A stretch of DNA of 40,806 nt from Candidatus Amulumruptor caecigallinarius (GCA_944321825.1 CALUMU010000017.1:1-40806); one strand, 5' to 3'. Positions 17,452-26,349 are shown, counted from the stretch's first letter. Notes: generated from the letters alone by a model not told the origin. Program-made: numbers and translations.

Positions 17452-18308
17452 TGAGCCGGAATGTGAATAAAATGGCCCTTTTGATGGTGTTATGTGCTGT
17501 GGCATCTATGGCAATGGCGCAGAAAGCCCAACTGAAAGTGGGATATACGTATGATTTCTTCGACCCCAGAGGGATAGAGAAACGTCACGACTATATACTT
17601 CTGGCAGGAAACGGCGTATCGAAGTTCTATAACCACCAGACCCAATGGCTCGACTCCGTCCGATGCACAGAAGAAGGCGAGCGGTGGTATGCGCAGCAGG
17701 GACTTGTCATGATGGGCGAATTGATGAATAGGCCACGAGAAGAAAGGGAGGCAATACTGAATAGTTCAAGCCTTGGCCGCCCTGTCAGCTTATACGTGCA
17801 GCGCAAAGGGGATGTATTTAACGTCTGGGACGAAATATATTGGGAATATCGTAAATACACCGAGCCGATTGAGCCACGGGATTGGACGGTAATGGAAGCC
17901 TCGACTAAAACGATACTCGGATATGAGTGTGTAAAGGCTGAAACGGACTATCACGGCAGGCACTGGACGGCTTGGTTCTCTCTTGAAGTCCCTGTCGATG
18001 CCGGGCCGTGGAAACTGTTGGGTCTTCCGGGCCTGATTTTTGAGGCTGTGGATTCTACCGGCCAGCATCATTTTACGGCAAATGGCATTGAAGCGACCGA
18101 TATAGAAATCCCCAAGGTTTATGAGCCGTTTGAGTACGAGACGACTACACGAAATGAATTTCTGAAACTGTGCCGTTATCGTTACGATAATCCGCAAGGT
18201 ATGAGAGACCTGCATTTTGGCGGCGATGCAGTCAAATTGTCGCCTGAACGCAGAGCTTACGAATCAGGCAAAGAGGGCTACGACCTGTTAGAGACTGATT
18301 ATCGATGA
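17451..18308 (+). CDS. GLPGLI family protein 4
   Basis: 285 residues. The signal peptide is MSRNVNKMALLMVLCAVASM ending AMA; an internal ATG at 17472 is an alternative start. Family blocks: CTEEGERWY, GYEC, RHWTAWFSLEVP, PWKLLGLPGLIFE (GLPGLI at ~191-196) and C-terminal LLETDYR. The ATG lies on the last base of the family-B element, so the element may supply its leader or disrupt operon read-through. Last gene of the cluster, convergent with the antiporter 37 bp away. No terminator recognised between them. Confidence 0.87.
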   Translation: MSRNVNKMALLMVLCAVASMAMAQKAQLKVGYTYDFFDPRGIEKRHDYILLAGNGVSKFYNHQTQWLDSVRCTEEGERWYAQQGLVMMGELMNRPREEREAILNSSSLGRPVSLYVQRKGDVFNVWDEIYWEYRKYTEPIEPRDWTVMEASTKTILGYECVKAETDYHGRHWTAWFSLEVPVDAGPWKLLGLPGLIFEAVDSTGQHHFTANGIEATDIEIPKVYEPFEYETTTRNEFLKLCRYRYDNPQGMRDLHFGGDAVKLSPERRAYESGKEGYDLLETDYR

Positions 18309-18345
18309 TGAGCAGGCGGCTATTCCCGGGTATCGGAGAGTTAAG

Positions 18346-20598
18346 TCAGCCTTTGAGGGACGATACAAGAGAGGGGAGGCCGTACATCCAGAGTATGTCG
18401 CCCGGAGCGAATACGGTCTGCGGTGTCGGTGGCAGGAAATTGTCCTGACGCTGCACGGAGACGAGCAGCGCAGAGTATGTCTTGCCGAGACATGATGTGA
18501 CGACGTTTTTGCCTATCAGGGGAGAACCCGGCTTGAGGTCTACATTGAGCAGGCGCACATCGGCGTGCATGTCGCTTTCCTCCTGGTCTTCAATCCCTGC
18601 CTCGATCAGGGGAATCACCGTCTGAAGCTGCTCGTCAGTACCCACTATGCCGAGTATGTCGCCCGGGAAGATGCGGATAGACGATGACGGCACATATATG
18701 ACGTGGGAACCCCGTTGTATGCTCATTATGTTGGTGCTGTATGTATCGCGTAGGTGGCTGTCGGCAATCTTCAGCCCTATGAACTGGCTGTCGTAACCGG
18801 CTTTGACATAGGCGAGGTGGATGTCGCTGACCACGTTGTTGTTGCGGCCGCTGCGCCGCAGGTCACGTTCGTTGAGGTTGTTGAGAAACTTGGATTCTAT
18901 GGTTTTGGCGCGTGTCCTGACGCTTTGGCCGAACACGAAAACAATGGCAATGAAGATAATCAGCCCGAACGACCACCCGACGAGTGCATTGTATATGTGG
19001 CTAAGTGTGTATATAATGAATCCGAGGGCGATGACGAAGCGGAAGATGCGTATGACAAGGAACGGCACGTTGGCGAGCGGGCGCTGTCCTTTGAGTTCTT
19101 CGATCTCAGAGCGTTTCATTGACGACATGGTCAGGGCATAGACAAATGGCGACATCACTCCGAGCGTGGCCACGGCACATGTGAATTTACCCCAATGCGG
19201 CAGTATGCCAGTGAGCCAAGGCAGGAGGTATGTAAGGCTGACGGTTACGATGGCCACAAGCAATATGGAGTAGAGCATGATGCGTCCAAGGCTGCGCTTA
19301 AGCACCGATACCCATAACTCGCGGGTCTCGTTGCCGGCTGTAGCACGGACGGAGTAGCGGTCGAGCAGGAAGTTGAAACGCGCCGGCAGATGCCGTTCGG
19401 CAAATCTATATGCCGGATCGGACATGCGTATAAAATAAGGCGTGGTAAATGTCGTCAGGACGCTGACGGCCACTACTATGGGATATATCTCGGTGTTGAG
19501 CACTCCGAGCGACATGCCTAATGAGGCGATGATGAATGCAAACTCTCCGATTTGTGTCAATGAAAAGCCTGATTCGATGGCCACTTTGAGGTTCTGCCCC
19601 GTGACGAGCATACCGAATGTGCCGAATATTATCATCCCGACGATTACAGCCACCGATAGTGTCAGTATCGCTCCCCAATACTGCATTATGACATCGGGGT
19701 TGACCATCATGCCTACGGATATGAAGAATACCGCGCCGAAAAGGTCTTTGACCGGTGTGGTGAGCTTTTCGATACGTTCGGCAAAACTTGTGCTTGCCAA
19801 TATCGAACCGATTACAAATGCTCCGAGGGCAAGAGAGAAGCCGCAAGCCACGGAGAATACAGCCATGCCGAAACACAGCCCCATAGATACTATGAGCAGA
19901 ATCTCATTACTGAGATGCCTGCGGGATTTGTTGAGAAGTGTAGGGATGACATAGACTCCCACCAGAAACCACATCACGAGGAAAAATACCAGTTTGCCGA
20001 CACTCATAAACAATTCGGAGCCTTCCACTGAATTGTGTATTGCGATTGATGACAATAGCACCATCATCAACACGGCAAACAGGTCTTCGACTATCAGCAC
20101 CGCTAACACCAACGACGCGAATTTGCGTTGGCGTATGCCCAAATCGGTAAACGCTTTGATGATGATAGTGGTCGAAGACATAGAGAGCATTCCACCTAAG
20201 AAGAGGCTGTTGATAGAGGAGAAGTGCATCAGCCTGCCTATGCAGTAACCGACTCCCATCATTCCGCAGACGATAATCAGGGCAGTGACCACAGCCGAGC
20301 CTCCGGCGTTGACAAGCTTTTTGAAACTGAATTCCAGCCCGAGTGAGAAGAGCAGCACTACGATGCCTATCTGAGCCCAGAGTTCTATGTTGCTCTCGGT
20401 GGTAACTGAAGGCAGATATTCGAAGTTGGGGCTGGCGAGAAATCCGGCTACGATATAGCCGAGTACTACAGGCTGGCGCAGTAGCTTGAATACGATCGTA
20501 GTGACGGCACCAAGGATGAGGATAAAGGCGAGGTCGCCGATGAGGCTGTCTATGTCTATGCTTTCTGCTGCTGACTGTACTGCGGATAACAATAGCAT
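18346..20598 (-). CDS. Cation/proton antiporter, CPA2 (KefB/GerN) type, with RCK-C domains
   Basis: 750 residues. About twelve membrane helices form a Na+/H+-exchanger domain; typical pieces are LGYIVAGFLASPNFEYLPS, GIVVLLFSLGLEFSFKKL, MLSMSSTTIIIKAF and LIVEDLFAVL. Extra helices (~425-560) come next, then two C-terminal TrkA-C/RCK-C-like regulatory domains, each with a PGD motif (FPGDILGIVG; FAPGDILWMYG). The family exchanges K+ or Na+ for protons in the inner membrane, and RCK-C domains usually bind a ligand that gates transport. It is the last gene of a minus-strand run with the MgtC-like gene (69-bp gap). Ion specificity not readable. Confidence 0.88.
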   Translation of the reverse strand: MLLLSAVQSAAESIDIDSLIGDLAFILILGAVTTIVFKLLRQPVVLGYIVAGFLASPNFEYLPSVTTESNIELWAQIGIVVLLFSLGLEFSFKKLVNAGGSAVVTALIIVCGMMGVGYCIGRLMHFSSINSLFLGGMLSMSSTTIIIKAFTDLGIRQRKFASLVLAVLIVEDLFAVLMMVLLSSIAIHNSVEGSELFMSVGKLVFFLVMWFLVGVYVIPTLLNKSRRHLSNEILLIVSMGLCFGMAVFSVACGFSLALGAFVIGSILASTSFAERIEKLTTPVKDLFGAVFFISVGMMVNPDVIMQYWGAILTLSVAVIVGMIIFGTFGMLVTGQNLKVAIESGFSLTQIGEFAFIIASLGMSLGVLNTEIYPIVVAVSVLTTFTTPYFIRMSDPAYRFAERHLPARFNFLLDRYSVRATAGNETRELWVSVLKRSLGRIMLYSILLVAIVTVSLTYLLPWLTGILPHWGKFTCAVATLGVMSPFVYALTMSSMKRSEIEELKGQRPLANVPFLVIRIFRFVIALGFIIYTLSHIYNALVGWSFGLIIFIAIVFVFGQSVRTRAKTIESKFLNNLNERDLRRSGRNNNVVSDIHLAYVKAGYDSQFIGLKIADSHLRDTYSTNIMSIQRGSHVIYVPSSSIRIFPGDILGIVGTDEQLQTVIPLIEAGIEDQEESDMHADVRLLNVDLKPGSPLIGKNVVTSCLGKTYSALLVSVQRQDNFLPPTPQTVFAPGDILWMYGLPSLVSSLKG

Positions 20599-20667
20599 CG
20601 TTTATGAGTGTTCTCTTGCTTGCGGCAAAATATTTCCGAATAATCTGTGTGAAATTGCAGCCAGGCT

Positions 20668-21390
20668 CTAAAATCCCGGCTGGCTTGTTATAGCGATAGA
20701 GTCGGTAGGGTAGACCTTGCCGAGGCTGTCGAGCAACTTGGTGTACGAGGCCGATTCATTGATAAGGATTATGAGGTTGAGGTTGGTCTGCAGCTTCTCA
20801 TAATCATACTGCACAAACAGGTTGACCAACTGGCCTCCGTGCTGGTGCAATACTTCGCGGTAAGGGTCGATGTCGGTGACGATGGATGGGAGGCTGAGGC
20901 GTATGGTGCGCGAGAAGCTGCCCATGCTCATGCGGTGTTCGATATTTTCGAGCAATATGAGGATGAACATTACCATCAGTGTCGCTATCACTGAGATGGC
21001 GTATAGCCCGCAACCTACTGCCAACCCAATCATGGCCACCATCCATATGCCGGCGGCGGTGGTCAGGCCTCGCACGGAGCCTTTCATCTGTATGATGGCA
21101 CCCGCGCCGAGAAAACCTATGCCCGACACCACTTGGGCGGCTATGCGAGTCGGGTCGCCATCGTTTTTCCCCATGAGTTCCTGGGGAACGTAGATTGATA
21201 CGAGCATGGCCAATGTGGCTCCCATGGAGATAAGGGCGAATGTGCGTATGCCGGCTGTCTGTCCCTTGCGTTTGCGTTCAACCCCTACAGCGCATCCGAG
21301 CAGCATACTCAGCAGCATGCGCCATATACACGCCGGCAGGGTCAGCTCTGAGCTGAAGCAGTCGCGTAATATGTCGGTAATATAATCCAT
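20668..21390 (-). CDS. MgtC/SapB family membrane protein
   Basis: 240 residues. An N-terminal membrane domain carries the family hallmarks LLGCAVGVERKRKGQTAGIRTF, GATLAMLVS, RIAAQVVSGIGFLGAGAII and VRGLTTAAGIWMVAMIGLA. A soluble C-terminal ACT-like region follows (~165-240). In pathogens MgtC helps growth in low Mg2+ and inhibits the F1Fo ATPase; commensal homologs are mostly unstudied. The antiporter 69 bp downstream and the coiled-coil gene 52 bp upstream suggest an envelope ion-homeostasis operon, which is inference. Confidence 0.9.
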   Translation of the reverse strand: MDYITDILRDCFSSELTLPACIWRMLLSMLLGCAVGVERKRKGQTAGIRTFALISMGATLAMLVSIYVPQELMGKNDGDPTRIAAQVVSGIGFLGAGAIIQMKGSVRGLTTAAGIWMVAMIGLAVGCGLYAISVIATLMVMFILILLENIEHRMSMGSFSRTIRLSLPSIVTDIDPYREVLHQHGGQLVNLFVQYDYEKLQTNLNLIILINESASYTKLLDSLGKVYPTDSIAITSQPGF

Positions 21391-21442
21391 GATACAGGGG
21401 TCGCAGGTGGCGTTTTTTTGCTTCTTATATTATGGTAGCCGG

Positions 21443-22354
21443 TTATTTCTTCATGGTGAAGTGGCGTGAACACAGGCGGTACCCGTCGGTAAACAGCTCT
21501 ACTGTGTAATCGCCGGGATTGAGGGCTGTGTTGACATCCCAGTAGATGCGGATGCCCGGAATCTCTTCGCCTGAATACTCGATTGTTTTCCGTGCCGAGC
21601 AGGGGACGTTACCGCCTTCAAACGCGAATGTACCGGCATCGCCGAGCAGAGTCCCTTCGGGGCTGACGATACGTAGATATATGACCTTAGAGCCTACGGG
21701 TGTGGAGTTGTTCTGAGGGATTGTGAACGTCACCATCAGCTGCTTGGCCTTGGTGATGTTTTTCTCGTTTTTGCCGTTCTTTTTCAGGGCGGAGAGGCTT
21801 ACGCCGGTGACGTTGAGTTTCTCGGCGAGAGTCATACGCTGTGAGAGTTCGGCGTTTTTCTCGGTTTCTGTGGCGATGCGGGTCGAAAGCTGTTCGTTCT
21901 GTGCCTTGACCTCGGCGTTCTCGGCGCGCAGACCCATGTTTTCCTTGTTTAGAGAATCAATCTGGGCGATGTAGTGGCGCAGCAGCCCTTTGAGAGTGCC
22001 TATTTCATCCTGGAGCTGCTTGATTTTGGCCTGTGACAGGTTGCGCTCGTCCTTCATCTGCTTCATAAGATCCTCTACCTTGTTTTTTGCAGCGGTATAT
22101 TTGGCAAGCAGGCTGTCGTTGGCGAGTTTGATGGCCTGGTTTTCATACATCTGGAACTCGTTGTTGATGGCGGCGTACTCGTTGCTGAGTTTCAGCTGTT
22201 CGTTGGATAGCTGCAACTGCTCATTTTGAGTGCGGGCTTCCGAAACTTCGTTGCGGAGCGACTGCACTTTGAATACGGCCAGTATCACCGCCACTATCAG
22301 AAGGGCTCCTATGACTAAGGCTCCTATTTTTAAGGTCTTGACATTCATTGCCAT
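21443..22354 (-). CDS. Inner-membrane-anchored coiled-coil protein of unknown function
   Basis: 303 residues. One N-terminal membrane helix (IGALVIGALLIVAVILAVF) with basic residues before it predicts a periplasmic body. A long coiled coil follows (~30-175; repeated NEQLQLSN / NEQLKLSN and E/K/Q heptads), then a compact all-beta C-terminal domain (~200-300) with two Cys (VPCSARK, YRLCSRHF). No named family recognised. It may span or stabilise envelope layers, as a guess. A second in-frame ATG lies two codons downstream. A solo family-B-like end sits just upstream of the start. Confidence 0.8.
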   Translation of the reverse strand: MAMNVKTLKIGALVIGALLIVAVILAVFKVQSLRNEVSEARTQNEQLQLSNEQLKLSNEYAAINNEFQMYENQAIKLANDSLLAKYTAAKNKVEDLMKQMKDERNLSQAKIKQLQDEIGTLKGLLRHYIAQIDSLNKENMGLRAENAEVKAQNEQLSTRIATETEKNAELSQRMTLAEKLNVTGVSLSALKKNGKNEKNITKAKQLMVTFTIPQNNSTPVGSKVIYLRIVSPEGTLLGDAGTFAFEGGNVPCSARKTIEYSGEEIPGIRIYWDVNTALNPGDYTVELFTDGYRLCSRHFTMKK

Positions 22355-22358
22355 ATGC

Positions 22359-22382
22359 TAAGTAACTGGTTCAAATTAAAAG
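22359..22382. repeat. Possible solo end of a family-B element
   Basis: TAAGTAACTGGTTCAAATTA resembles the family-B end TAAGTAACTTGCAAAAATTA. Read on the minus strand, AGTTACTTA lies 4 bases before the coiled-coil gene's ATG, much as AGTTACTTATG does in the full element at 17451. No second end seen. Confidence 0.4.
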
Positions 22383-22394
22383 ATTCGATGTATC

Positions 22395-23078
22395 TCAATA
22401 ATAGATTATGCGGCGGCGGTCGATGCTGTACCGGGTGGTGGGCAGCGAGTCGCCGGCAGTATGGGTGGTCCAGATGGTCAGCCGTTCGGTCCAGTTGCCG
22501 CGTTTGTCATATTTGCGGTAGACGTTGTGGGCAGAGGTGTCGAATTTAGGGTCGTTGGAGTGGATCTGCTCTCCGATGATGCGTCCGTATTCGTCGGTTA
22601 TGACATAGCTGACCATCGTAGCCGATGAGACTTTGTGGTGGTTTTCGTCTATGTGTTCGAAATCGTATGAGTCTTTCAGGTAGCCCGGATGTATCGCCGG
22701 ATAGTTGGGCGCACGGTCTTCCCAATGCTCTATGCGTCCGTTTTGGTCGCGGCGTATCCGCTCGTGCTCCTTGGCTATATATCCGCCTTCGGGAGAGAAG
22801 TAGGCTGTCGACTCTACGATGTTTCGTCCGGCGGTGTCGATGGCGAGCTTGTTGTCATTGTCGCGCACAACATCGTAGAACGTGGTGCGCCGGCATGATT
22901 TTACCGGCCCGGCGAGTTCGTAGTGCCGCAAATCGGGAGTAGATACCTGTGTGGATATGACCCCGGTGCAGTCGAATTCTTCGACGTATGAGTCTTCGGC
23001 ATCGGAATCGCTTCCGGCCGACGAGCATCCTACGGTCAGCGCACACGAAGCCACGAACATTAATATATTACGTAACAT
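22395..23078 (-). CDS. Putative lipoprotein, unknown function
   Basis: 227 residues from the ATG at 23078, chosen because it gives a lipoprotein signal (MLRNILMFVASCALTVGCSS, lipid on the Cys of VGCSS). A frame extension to 23117 would place 13 odd residues before it and overlap the promoter. The body is hydrophilic. The YRKYDKRGNWTER segment and an earlier YVITDEYGRIIGEQ resemble YD/RHS-type beta-hairpin repeats, so a small beta-sheet structure is possible. No family assigned. First gene of the minus-strand run leading to the antiporter. Confidence 0.75.
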   Translation of the reverse strand: MLRNILMFVASCALTVGCSSAGSDSDAEDSYVEEFDCTGVISTQVSTPDLRHYELAGPVKSCRRTTFYDVVRDNDNKLAIDTAGRNIVESTAYFSPEGGYIAKEHERIRRDQNGRIEHWEDRAPNYPAIHPGYLKDSYDFEHIDENHHKVSSATMVSYVITDEYGRIIGEQIHSNDPKFDTSAHNVYRKYDKRGNWTERLTIWTTHTAGDSLPTTRYSIDRRRIIYY

Positions 23079-23114
23079 AAGTTTAGGTGCTGTAGTGTCG
23101 TAAATGTAACTGTG

Positions 23115-23145
23115 CAAAATTAGTTATTTATGGTGGATATATCAA
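23115..23145 (-). promoter_or_regulatory. Promoter of the lipoprotein / coiled-coil / MgtC / antiporter run
   Basis: On the minus strand, TTG (23145-23143), 20 bases, then TAATTTTG (23122-23115), an exact spacing and -7 match. Predicted start near 23108, a leader of about 30 bases. Confidence 0.55.
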
Positions 23146-23207
23146 CTTATATAGTGCATAACTCGTAATTATGAAAATTTAAGGTACTGCTTTAGAAAAT
23201 AATTTGT

Positions 23208-23215
23208 TAAATTTG
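23208..23215 (+). promoter_or_regulatory. Possible -7 element for mdh
   Basis: TAAATTTG followed by CG matches TAnnTTTG, 40 bases before the mdh ATG. No TTTG is present 19-21 bases upstream. Confidence 0.45.
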
Positions 23216-23255
23216 CGTTCAGAAATCATCACCCAATATTTTATAACAAAAAACT

Positions 23256-24185
23256 ATGTCTAAGGTAACAGTAGTAGGTGCCGGCAATGTAGGTGCCACA
23301 TGTGCAAATGTTTTGGTTACTAACTCGGTGGCCGATGAAGTAGTACTCATAGATATCAAAGAGGGTCTCTCTGAAGGAAAGGCCATGGATATCATGCAGA
23401 CTGCCAATATCCTCAATATCAACACACGTCTGACCGGCGTGACCAACGATTATTCAAAGACCGCCGACAGCGATGTAGTAGTCATCACTTCAGGTATTCC
23501 CCGCAAGCCGGGCATGACACGTGAGGAGCTTATCGGAGTCAATGCCGGCATCGTGAAGTCAGTGACCGAAAGCGTGCTCAAGTATTCTCCCAATGCTATC
23601 ATCCTCTGCGTATCCAACCCTATGGATACCATGACATACCTTATCCACAAGACTTCAGGTCTCCCCAAGAACCGTATCATCGGTATGGGCGGTGCTCTTG
23701 ACAGTGCACGTTTCAAATATTTCCTCAGCCAGGCTCTCGGTGCTAATGCTACCGAAGTCGAAGGTATCGTTATCGGTGGTCACGGCGATACCACAATGAT
23801 ACCTCTGACACGTTATGCCGCATATCGTGGCATCCCCGCGTCTTCGCTCATGGAGGCTGAGAAGCTCCAGCAGGTAGCTGCCGACACTATGGTAGGCGGT
23901 GCTACACTTACAAAGCTCCTTGGTACATCGGCATGGTATGCTCCGGGTGCGGCTGCCGCTCAGGTAGTGGCTGCTGTGCTCCACGACCAGAAGAAACTCA
24001 TCAGCTGCTCTGCTCTCCTTGACGGCGAATACGGTGAAAAGGACCTTTGCATAGGTGTACCCTGCATCCTCGGCCGCAATGGTATCGAGAAAATCGTAGA
24101 GTTTGACCTCAACGACGAGGAGAAGGCTCTGTTTGCAAAGAGCGCCGCAGCTGTGCATAATACCAACGCTGCTCTCAACGCTTGA
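23256..24185 (+). CDS. mdh: Malate dehydrogenase (LDH-like type)
   Basis: Oxidises malate to oxaloacetate with NAD; in gut Bacteroidetes it usually runs in reverse as part of the fumarate/succinate pathway. 309 residues. The N-terminal nucleotide-binding GAGNVGA motif (8-14) and the acidic residue in VVLIDIKEG fit NAD. The mobile loop IPRKPGMTREELIGVN has the two Arg typical of malate (not lactate) specificity. NPMDTMTYL and the catalytic His176 in IGGHGDTTMIP are present. Single-gene transcript by appearance, with a strong stem-loop after it. Confidence 0.97.
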   Translation: MSKVTVVGAGNVGATCANVLVTNSVADEVVLIDIKEGLSEGKAMDIMQTANILNINTRLTGVTNDYSKTADSDVVVITSGIPRKPGMTREELIGVNAGIVKSVTESVLKYSPNAIILCVSNPMDTMTYLIHKTSGLPKNRIIGMGGALDSARFKYFLSQALGANATEVEGIVIGGHGDTTMIPLTRYAAYRGIPASSLMEAEKLQQVAADTMVGGATLTKLLGTSAWYAPGAAAAQVVAAVLHDQKKLISCSALLDGEYGEKDLCIGVPCILGRNGIEKIVEFDLNDEEKALFAKSAAAVHNTNAALNA

Positions 24186-24214
24186 TAGCGATAATACGAT
24201 TTCAAGTATATAAA

Positions 24215-24253
24215 ATATGGGGATGCGATACCGGCCGTGTCGCATCCCCATAT
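24215..24253 (+). terminator. Stem-loop after mdh
   Basis: ATATGGGGATGCGA (24215-24228) and TCGCATCCCCATAT (24240-24253) form a perfect 14-bp stem with an 11-base loop, 30 bases after the stop. The following GCTTTAATG is a weak T tract. Confidence 0.7.
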
Positions 24254-24324
24254 GCTTTAATGTCAATCGGTATCAGATGGTTAACACTGCCCTGTAAACC
24301 ATTATGTCAATGTGTTTGTTTGAT

Positions 24325-24544
24325 TAAGTAACTCGCACAAATCAGTTCGCATATAATTGTGAAGGCTTTTCGAGAAGATTTTTAGGTCGGGCGAAGGCGG
24401 TTATTTTTCGCTGTGCTCCAAAGCGGCAAGCCGATGAAGCGAGCTAAGCGACTTGGAGAGAGTCGAAAAGACGAGCAAAGATATGCAGGCCTGCAAGGTT
24501 ACTTGAAAGATTCAATATATAACTAAATTTTTGTTAGTTGCTGA
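24325..24544 (+). repeat. Family-B intergenic element, copy 2 (between mdh and thioredoxin gene)
   Basis: About 220 bp, same orientation as the copy at 17224-17451. Shared blocks include TTAAGTAACTCGCA, GCATATAATTGTGAAG, CCAAAGCGGCAAGCCGAT and GGTTACTTGAAA. It lacks about a dozen bases present in copy 1 (near 17366). Its terminal inverted repeats are more decayed than in copy 1. It ends 66 bp before the thioredoxin start. Confidence 0.82.
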
Positions 24545-24569
24545 TAATCAAAAATTTAATTATACATAC

Positions 24570-24606
24570 AAATATAAATATAAATATAAATATAAATATA
24601 AATAAG
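24570..24606 (+). repeat. Hexanucleotide repeat (AATATA)n just before a start codon
   Basis: About six units of AATATA run from 24570 to 24606, ending 3 bases before the thioredoxin ATG at 24610. Slippage would alter leader length or an A/T-rich translation enhancer. Confidence 0.9.
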
Positions 24607-24609
24607 AAT

Positions 24610-25035
24610 ATGAAGAGATATATGTTTTTCATGGCTGCATTAGCTGTGGTTGCCTTCGGCTCGTGCCAGACAAAAAAACCGATGGATCCAGCTCAGGCTG
24701 ACTCAAACGACTCAGTAGCCGCAGCCCTTGCTGATACTGTAGATAATGAATCAAAAACGGCTCTCCCCATCGTCTATGATTTCTCGGCAACTTGGTGTGG
24801 CCCTTGCAAGATGTTTGCCCCTGTCTTTGACAAAGTATCAAAGGAGTATGCAGGCAAAGCCGAGTTTGTGAAAGTGGATGTCGATGCCGAACCCGGGCTT
24901 GCTCAGATGTGGGGTGTGCGTTCGGTGCCGACCATCATAGTGGCCCATCCATCTACCCGTCAGTCAGTCGTTGCCACCGGAGCCATGTCCGAAGAAGATT
25001 TCAAAGCTTTTCTTGACAAGGCACTTCAACCTTGA
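24610..25035 (+). CDS. Thioredoxin-fold lipoprotein
   Basis: 141 residues from the ATG at 24610; a longer TTG-initiated frame would only translate the hexanucleotide repeat and is rejected. Lipoprotein signal MKRYMFFMAALAVVAFGSCQ (lipid on the Cys of FGSC), so periplasm-facing. A linker of ~30 residues leads to a thioredoxin domain with active site WCGPCK (Cys63, Cys66) and the cis-Pro loop VRSVPTIIV. The CGPC motif favours a reducing or general disulfide role in the envelope. Partners unknown; the next gene (72 bp on) is a peptidase. Confidence 0.9.
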   Translation: MKRYMFFMAALAVVAFGSCQTKKPMDPAQADSNDSVAAALADTVDNESKTALPIVYDFSATWCGPCKMFAPVFDKVSKEYAGKAEFVKVDVDAEPGLAQMWGVRSVPTIIVAHPSTRQSVVATGAMSEEDFKAFLDKALQP

Positions 25036-25107
25036 CCCAGACATGTGGTATGGATGCAATAAGATTTCTAACAAACGCAAACTTAAAGTTCTGAAATCTC
25101 AAACCGC

Positions 25108-26349
25108 ATGAAATTGTCAATAAGAAGTCTGTGTGCGGAGGCGTGCAGAGTGTACGTGGCGATATCAGTTGTGTGTATCGCATTGCTGGCTGCGTCTTGT
25201 TCGTCGGATAGGGATGGTGAGCCCCCCATAGCGACCCCAGAGGCTGCAGTGGAGCACACGTTGTTTATGTATCTGCCTTGGTCGACGGATTTGACAAGCT
25301 GTTTTTATCAGAACATTGCAGATCTGGAGGAGAGTATCGTTTCACAGGGCGGATTAGATAATCAGCGTGTAGTTGTGTTTATTTCGACGAGTGCCACTGC
25401 GGCTAAGTTGTTTGAAATAACGTATGCCGACGGACAGTGTCAGCGTCGCGACATCAAGAGCTATGAATCTCCGTCACTTACCACGGCCGATGGCATATCT
25501 TCGATATTGTCGGATGTGAAAGCCGCCGCTCCGGCTGTGCGTTACGCCATGACGATAGGATGCCACGGCATGAGCTGGCTTCCTGTCACTCCGTCTGGGA
25601 CGGACAATGAAATGGCTGCAACACATAAGGCGGCTATGGCATGGCGGCCGGAGACAGCGTTGCTTACGCGTTATTTCGGCGCAAAAGACAAGGCTTATCA
25701 GACCGACATATCCACATTGGCTCAAGCAATCAGCGAAGCCGGCATCAGGATGGATTTCATACTGTTTGATGACTGTTACATGGCATCGGTAGAGGTGGCT
25801 TACGAACTTAAAGATGTGGCTGATTACATCATAGCTTCCACTTGCGAGGTGATGGCATACGGGATGCCTTATGCGGCTATGGGCCGTCATCTGATGGGCG
25901 AGCCTGATTATGAAGCTGCTTGTGACGAGTTTTACGCATTTTACTCCAATTACACCATTATGCCGTGCGGGACTCTTTCGGTGACAGACTGTTCGCAGCT
26001 TGACGGTCTCGCCTCTGTGATGAAGCGCATCAACTCAGCCTATGATTTCGACACCTCGATTTCATCGTCCTTGCAGGCGCTTGACGGGTATTCACCCACG
26101 CTGTTTTATGATTACGGCGATTATGTGAGCCGTTTGGTAGGGGCGGATAATCCGCAGCTTCTCGCAGAGTTTGATGAACAGATGGCTCGTACCGTACCGT
26201 ATAGGGTCAATACTCCGACATATTATGCTGCACGGCTCAACAGGGCGCTCCCCATACGCACATATTCTGGCCTTACCACTTCGGATCCGAGCAGCCATAA
26301 TCTTGCGGCTGACAGGGTACATACTGCTTGGTGGAAAGCGACCCATTGA
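25108..26349 (+). CDS. Clostripain-family (C11) cysteine peptidase lipoprotein
   Basis: 413 residues. The N-terminus is a lipoprotein signal (VCIALLAASCSS). The caspase-like catalytic dyad is visible: His153 in IGCHGMSWLP and Cys223 in LFDDCYMASVEVAYELKD, the usual spacing and flanks for C11 peptidases, which cleave after basic residues and self-process. A Bacteroides homolog of the family (fragipain) activates a toxin, but no toxin gene is near here. Fold and dyad are clear; substrate unknown. Confidence 0.88.
   Translation: MKLSIRSLCAEACRVYVAISVVCIALLAASCSSDRDGEPPIATPEAAVEHTLFMYLPWSTDLTSCFYQNIADLEESIVSQGGLDNQRVVVFISTSATAAKLFEITYADGQCQRRDIKSYESPSLTTADGISSILSDVKAAAPAVRYAMTIGCHGMSWLPVTPSGTDNEMAATHKAAMAWRPETALLTRYFGAKDKAYQTDISTLAQAISEAGIRMDFILFDDCYMASVEVAYELKDVADYIIASTCEVMAYGMPYAAMGRHLMGEPDYEAACDEFYAFYSNYTIMPCGTLSVTDCSQLDGLASVMKRINSAYDFDTSISSSLQALDGYSPTLFYDYGDYVSRLVGADNPQLLAEFDEQMARTVPYRVNTPTYYAARLNRALPIRTYSGLTTSDPSSHNLAADRVHTAWWKATH

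Noticed and set aside
24538-24609. TTG-initiated extension of the thioredoxin gene
   Set aside because: It would translate the AATATA repeat into an Asn/Ile run ahead of a perfect lipoprotein signal peptide that starts at 24610.
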